A stretch of 8,283 nucleotides of DNA from an uncultured Lachnospiraceae bacterium (GTDB lineage: Bacteria > Bacillota > Clostridia > Lachnospirales > Lachnospiraceae): contig CANRMO010000103.1 of the NCBI GenBank assembly GCA_947631755.1, positions 1 through 8,283 on the forward strand, read 5' to 3'. The notes under the pieces were generated by a model. That model did no database searches and was not told the DNA's origin. It was given only the letters and a program-made list of their open reading frames with translations. A program made the translations under genes and the position numbers. Shown here piece by piece: positions 5,943-8,283 of the stretch. Each line of letters begins with the position of its first letter. Position 1 is the stretch's first letter.

Positions 5943-7225
5943 TTACTTCCACCATTTATAAACAAAAAATCCAATCGCCGCAACCAGGCACTCTGTGGCC
6001 GGATAGGCGAGCCATACGCCTGTCATCTGCCATAGCGCAGACAGCAGAAATGCCATCGGGATAATGAGGGCCAGCCCTCTGAGAACAGACAGGATATGGG
6101 CGGGCAGCGGTTTTTCAACCGAGGTAAAATATGTCGCCAGCAGAATATTATAACCGACAAAAACAGAGGACGTAAAATAGAGCTTTAATCCAGCCACCGC
6201 AATCTGCTGTAACGCCATGTTTTTTTCTGTGTTGAACACCGATGCCACCGGCTGTGCAAAAATAAATATCAGTGCATATATAACGACCGATATAGACAGC
6301 ACGGCCGTCAGAGAGTACTTCATCAACTGCTGTATCCCTTTCTCATCATTCTGTCCGTGCGAATTACTGATAAGTGGCTGGACGCCCTGTGCGATCCCCG
6401 TGTAGACCGCAACGGCCACAAGCGACAGATTGGCGATCACGCCGTAGGCGGCAACCCCCGTATTCCCCTTTAATCGAAGAATGATCGCATTGAAAGTAAT
6501 CATCACAATCCCGGATGAGATCTGTGCGAGAAAAGACGGAAACCCAAGTGACAATTCCTGTCCCACGATGGAAGCGCTCCAAAAGTATTTTTCTTCCCGA
6601 TACAATGTCGGCACATCACCGTCATACTGATGACCGGAGAGAGATCTGTGGCAAAAATAGCCCCGAAAATCCCCATTTTCAGAGGAAAAATAAAAATATA
6701 GTCCAGCAGGATATTTGAAAAATTTCCTATGAGCATTGCCGTCATCGACAATCTCGGAGCATTATCATTTCTCACAAAACAGAGAAAAATATCATTCAAA
6801 ATAAAGGCGGGCGCAAAAAGCAGCAGCCACCGCAGATAAGTGTCTGTCATGTTCAGCACATCCGCGTCTGCCCCCATGAGAAGAGCAAGATGTTTTGAGA
6901 AAAAAAGCCCCGCCAAAAAAAATACTGCCGCAGTTAAAATAGCAAGATATATCGTATTTGTATAAATGCGGTCTCCTTCGCTCTGTTTGCCCTGCGCACT
7001 GCAGACAGAGAACTTTATCGCTCCGCCCATCCCGAGCATAAGCCCCGTGCCATGAATAAAGTTATAGACAGGGATTGCAAGGTTTAAGGCAGCAAGACCG
7101 TCTGCCCCCATTCCTTTCGATATAAAAAATGTGTCCGCCAGAATATAACAGGATACCCCCAGCGTCCCCAGTACGCTCAACACAGTATACCGCGCAAAAT
7201 CCCGCAAAGAATTTTGTCCGTTCAT
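5943..7225 (-). pseudogene. MATE-family efflux transporter, interrupted by a frameshift
   Basis: Two overlapping reading frames together make one MATE multidrug/Na+-antiporter-type transporter of about 427 residues, near full family length with about 12 hydrophobic segments. The N-terminal half (7225 to about 6590) includes ADTFFISKGMGADGLAALN and the loop SPVISMTVM...GKKNTF. The C-terminal half continues from about 6570 to the TAA at 5943, with GFPSFLAQISSG, GNTGVAAYGVIANLSLV and GIAQGVQPLIS. The frames differ as if one base were missing. One extra T in the coding-strand TTTT run (6581-6584), or one extra A in the A5 run (6588-6592), would restore a continuous protein. The start is the ATG at 7225, with GGGAG (7234-7238) 8 nt upstream; the in-frame ATG at 7240 has none. 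A recent inactivation or a homopolymer sequencing error both fit, because both halves remain well preserved. The substrate is unknown. Confidence 0.85.
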
Positions 7226-7233
7226 ATCAATCA

Positions 7234-7238
7234 CTCCC
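7234..7238 (-). promoter_or_regulatory. Ribosome binding site of the MATE gene
   Basis: GGGAG on the minus strand, 8 nt before the ATG at 7225, favours that start over the ATG at 7240. It lies only 5 nt beyond the U-tract of the upstream terminator. Confidence 0.6.
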
Positions 7239-7243
7239 ATATC

Positions 7244-7302
7244 AAAAAAATAGCGCCAGAGCTCTCTATCTTCAAAGGCCTAACGATAGAAAGCCTGACG
7301 CT
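7244..7302 (-). terminator. Intrinsic terminator after alaS
   Basis: On the minus strand the left arm AGCGTCAGGCTTTCTATC (7285-7302) pairs with the right arm GATAGAGAGCTCTGGCGCT (7252-7270). This forms an 18-bp stem with two G-U pairs and one bulged A around a 14-nt loop (7271-7284). One A and then seven U residues (7250-7244) follow. It starts 46 nt past the alaS stop. It could also act as an attenuator for the MATE gene, whose ribosome binding site lies just downstream. Confidence 0.88.
7247..7275 (-). promoter_or_regulatory. Weak candidate promoter for the MATE gene inside the terminator
   Basis: TTGAAG (7270-7275) and TATTTT (7247-7252) on the minus strand are 17 bp apart; each matches the consensus at 4 of 6 positions. 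This is the only reasonable sigma-A-like pair I found between alaS and the MATE start. Its -10 overlaps the terminator U-tract, so it may be coincidental. Confidence 0.3.
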
Positions 7303-7306
7303 TACC

Positions 7307-7326
7307 TCTTTACCCGGCGGCAAAGA
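7307..7326 (-). other. Small hairpin in the alaS 3' untranslated region
   Basis: The minus strand forms TCTTTGCC-GCCG-GGTAAAGA, an 8-bp stem with one G-U pair and a GCCG loop, 5 bp upstream of the main terminator stem. No U-tract follows it on this strand, so it is not a terminator itself. It may stabilise the mRNA end or be incidental. Confidence 0.4.
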
Positions 7327-7348
7327 AGTGCCTTTTCTTTTTTTAATT

Positions 7349-8283
7349 CTACTCCGATAGCTGGCTTTTCATTACCTCGACAGCCTTTGCCAGCGCCTCG
7401 GGGATCGCTGCCGGATTTTTTCCACCGGCCTGTGCCATATTCGGGCGACCGCCGCCGCCGCCGCCGACTACGGCGGCCACTTCTTTGATCAGCTTTCCGG
7501 CGTGGGCGCCTTTGTCTATGGCTCCCTGTGTCGCCGTGGCGATCAGGTTTGCCTTGCCGTCTATCTCACTGGCAAATACAACAAAAGCTTCTCCCAGCTT
7601 ATTCCGGGCGTCATCTCCCAGTTCCCGCATTCCGTTCATATCCACATCGGTGAGCTGTCTGGCAAGGATCCGGATACCATTTACTTCTTCCGCCTCACTC
7701 GTCACATCTCCGGCGGAATCCCTGGCGATCTTCGCCCTCAGTTTGTCATTTTCCTTCTGCACTGCCCTCAGCTCCTCCTGGAGAGCGGCCACTCTGGCGG
7801 CCACTTCGCCTGTCGCCACCTTAAGGCATTTCGCCGTCTCCCGGAGTTCTCTCTCTTCTCTCTCATAGTAAGACAAAAGCCCCGGCCCTGTCAGAGCCTC
7901 AATACGCCGCACACCGGCCGCCACACCGCCCTCAGACAAGATCTTAAAAGCGGAGATACTCTTTGTATTCTCCACATGGGTCCCACCACAGAGTTCAGTG
8001 CTGAAATCTCCCATTTTCACAACCCGGACGATCTCACCGTATTTTTCACCAAACAGCGCCATAGCACCGGATTTTTTTGCCTCATCGAGACTCATCTCCT
8101 CTGTCACCACAGAGAGTCCCTCATTGATCTCTTTATTTACAATCTCTTCCACCCGGGCAATCTCCTCCGGCGTCATTGGAGAAAAATGAGTAAAGTCAAA
8201 GCGCAGATGGTCTTTGTCCACCAGAGAGCCTTTCTGTTCCACATGGTTCCCGAGGACAAGGCGGAGTGCTTTCTGCATCAGAT
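7349..8283 (-). CDS. alaS: Alanyl-tRNA synthetase, C-terminal part (N-terminus outside window)
   Basis: AlaRS charges tRNA-Ala and edits mischarged Ser and Gly. About 310 C-terminal codons are visible, open to the right edge; the aminoacylation core and the first zinc/editing motif HxxxH lie outside. The visible part begins in the editing (SAD) domain. It contains the second zinc half-motif ELCGGTHV, with Cys about 97 and His about 101 counted from the Met at 8278, then FKILSEGGVAAGVRRIEALTG. A coiled-coil linker (about 140-190) leads to the C-Ala/DHHA1 domain, which includes the conserved glycine run GGGGGGRPNMAQAGG near the end. The TAG stop is at 7349-7351. Sequence and length to the stop look normal, with no sign of decay. 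A strong terminator follows. Any T-box leader would be upstream of the gene and is not in the window. Confidence 0.97.
   Translation of the reverse strand, partial: LMQKALRLVLGNHVEQKGSLVDKDHLRFDFTHFSPMTPEEIARVEEIVNKEINEGLSVVTEEMSLDEAKKSGAMALFGEKYGEIVRVVKMGDFSTELCGGTHVENTKSISAFKILSEGGVAAGVRRIEALTGPGLLSYYEREERELRETAKCLKVATGEVAARVAALQEELRAVQKENDKLRAKIARDSAGDVTSEAEEVNGIRILARQLTDVDMNGMRELGDDARNKLGEAFVVFASEIDGKANLIATATQGAIDKGAHAGKLIKEVAAVVGGGGGGRPNMAQAGGKNPAAIPEALAKAVEVMKSQLSE

Noticed and set aside
6560..6600. Programmed -1 ribosomal frameshift in the MATE gene
   Set aside because: The A-rich and T-rich runs do not fit an X XXY YYZ heptamer in the upstream frame, and I see no obvious downstream pseudoknot.
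7319..7344. Plus-strand hairpin GGCA/TGCC followed by a T-rich run, resembling a terminator
   Set aside because: The stem is only 4 bp and no plus-strand gene ends nearby; the T-run is the complement of A-rich sequence after the alaS stop.
7440..7470. Tandem GCC/GCG-rich triplet run resembling a microsatellite
   Set aside because: It encodes the conserved glycine stretch (GGGGGG before RPNMAQAGG) of AlaRS, so protein constraint explains it.
1..8283. Search for a defence system, mobile element, CRISPR array or biosynthetic cluster
   Set aside because: All long open regions are explained by housekeeping or transporter genes; there are no repeat arrays, transposase or integrase motifs, or att-like direct repeats that I can see.

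Overview
The window looks like core chromosome of a Gram-positive Clostridia bacterium, most likely a Lachnospiraceae member. The evidence is the gene order cls-ruvA-ruvB-zapA-U32, purine-rich GGAGG-type ribosome binding sites, consensus sigma-A promoters, mid-range base composition and the protein sequences themselves. This assignment is inference from sequence flavour and gene order; no search was run. I see no mobile element, CRISPR array, phage gene, tRNA or rRNA. I also see no convincing new multi-gene system, and most of the window is ordinary housekeeping sequence.

Bases 1-4710 hold a minus-strand cluster. In transcription order it is a cardiolipin synthase-type phospholipase D (cls), the Holliday-junction branch-migration genes ruvA (TTG start) and ruvB (GTG start), the cell-division factor zapA, and a U32-family protein cut by the left edge. 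cls and ruvA are tightly coupled: the ruvA ribosome binding site overlaps the cls stop codon. A near-consensus promoter lies across the last codons of ruvB and can transcribe zapA and the U32 gene separately from ruvAB.

Bases 4711-4838 are a divergent intergenic region. The minus-strand cls promoter and the plus-strand promoter of the next gene appear to share one palindromic TTGCAA -35 hexamer. Bases 4839-5930 (plus) encode a DEDDh-type RNase H-fold exonuclease of the YprB/MrfB kind, with all the expected catalytic residues but a C-terminal half I do not recognise.

The exonuclease converges, with only 12 bp between stop codons, on a minus-strand MATE-family efflux gene (5943-7225) that is interrupted by a single-base frameshift near 6570-6592. 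Upstream of the MATE gene, bases 7244-7302 form a long hairpin plus a U-tract: the terminator of alaS, ending just before the MATE ribosome binding site. The right edge (7349-8283) is the C-terminal part of alanyl-tRNA synthetase.

Points worth a second look are the frameshifted MATE gene and its terminator-adjacent start, the shared -35 element, the internal zapA promoter, the Glu-for-Asp change in the second HKD motif of Cls, and the exonuclease's unassigned C-terminal domain.
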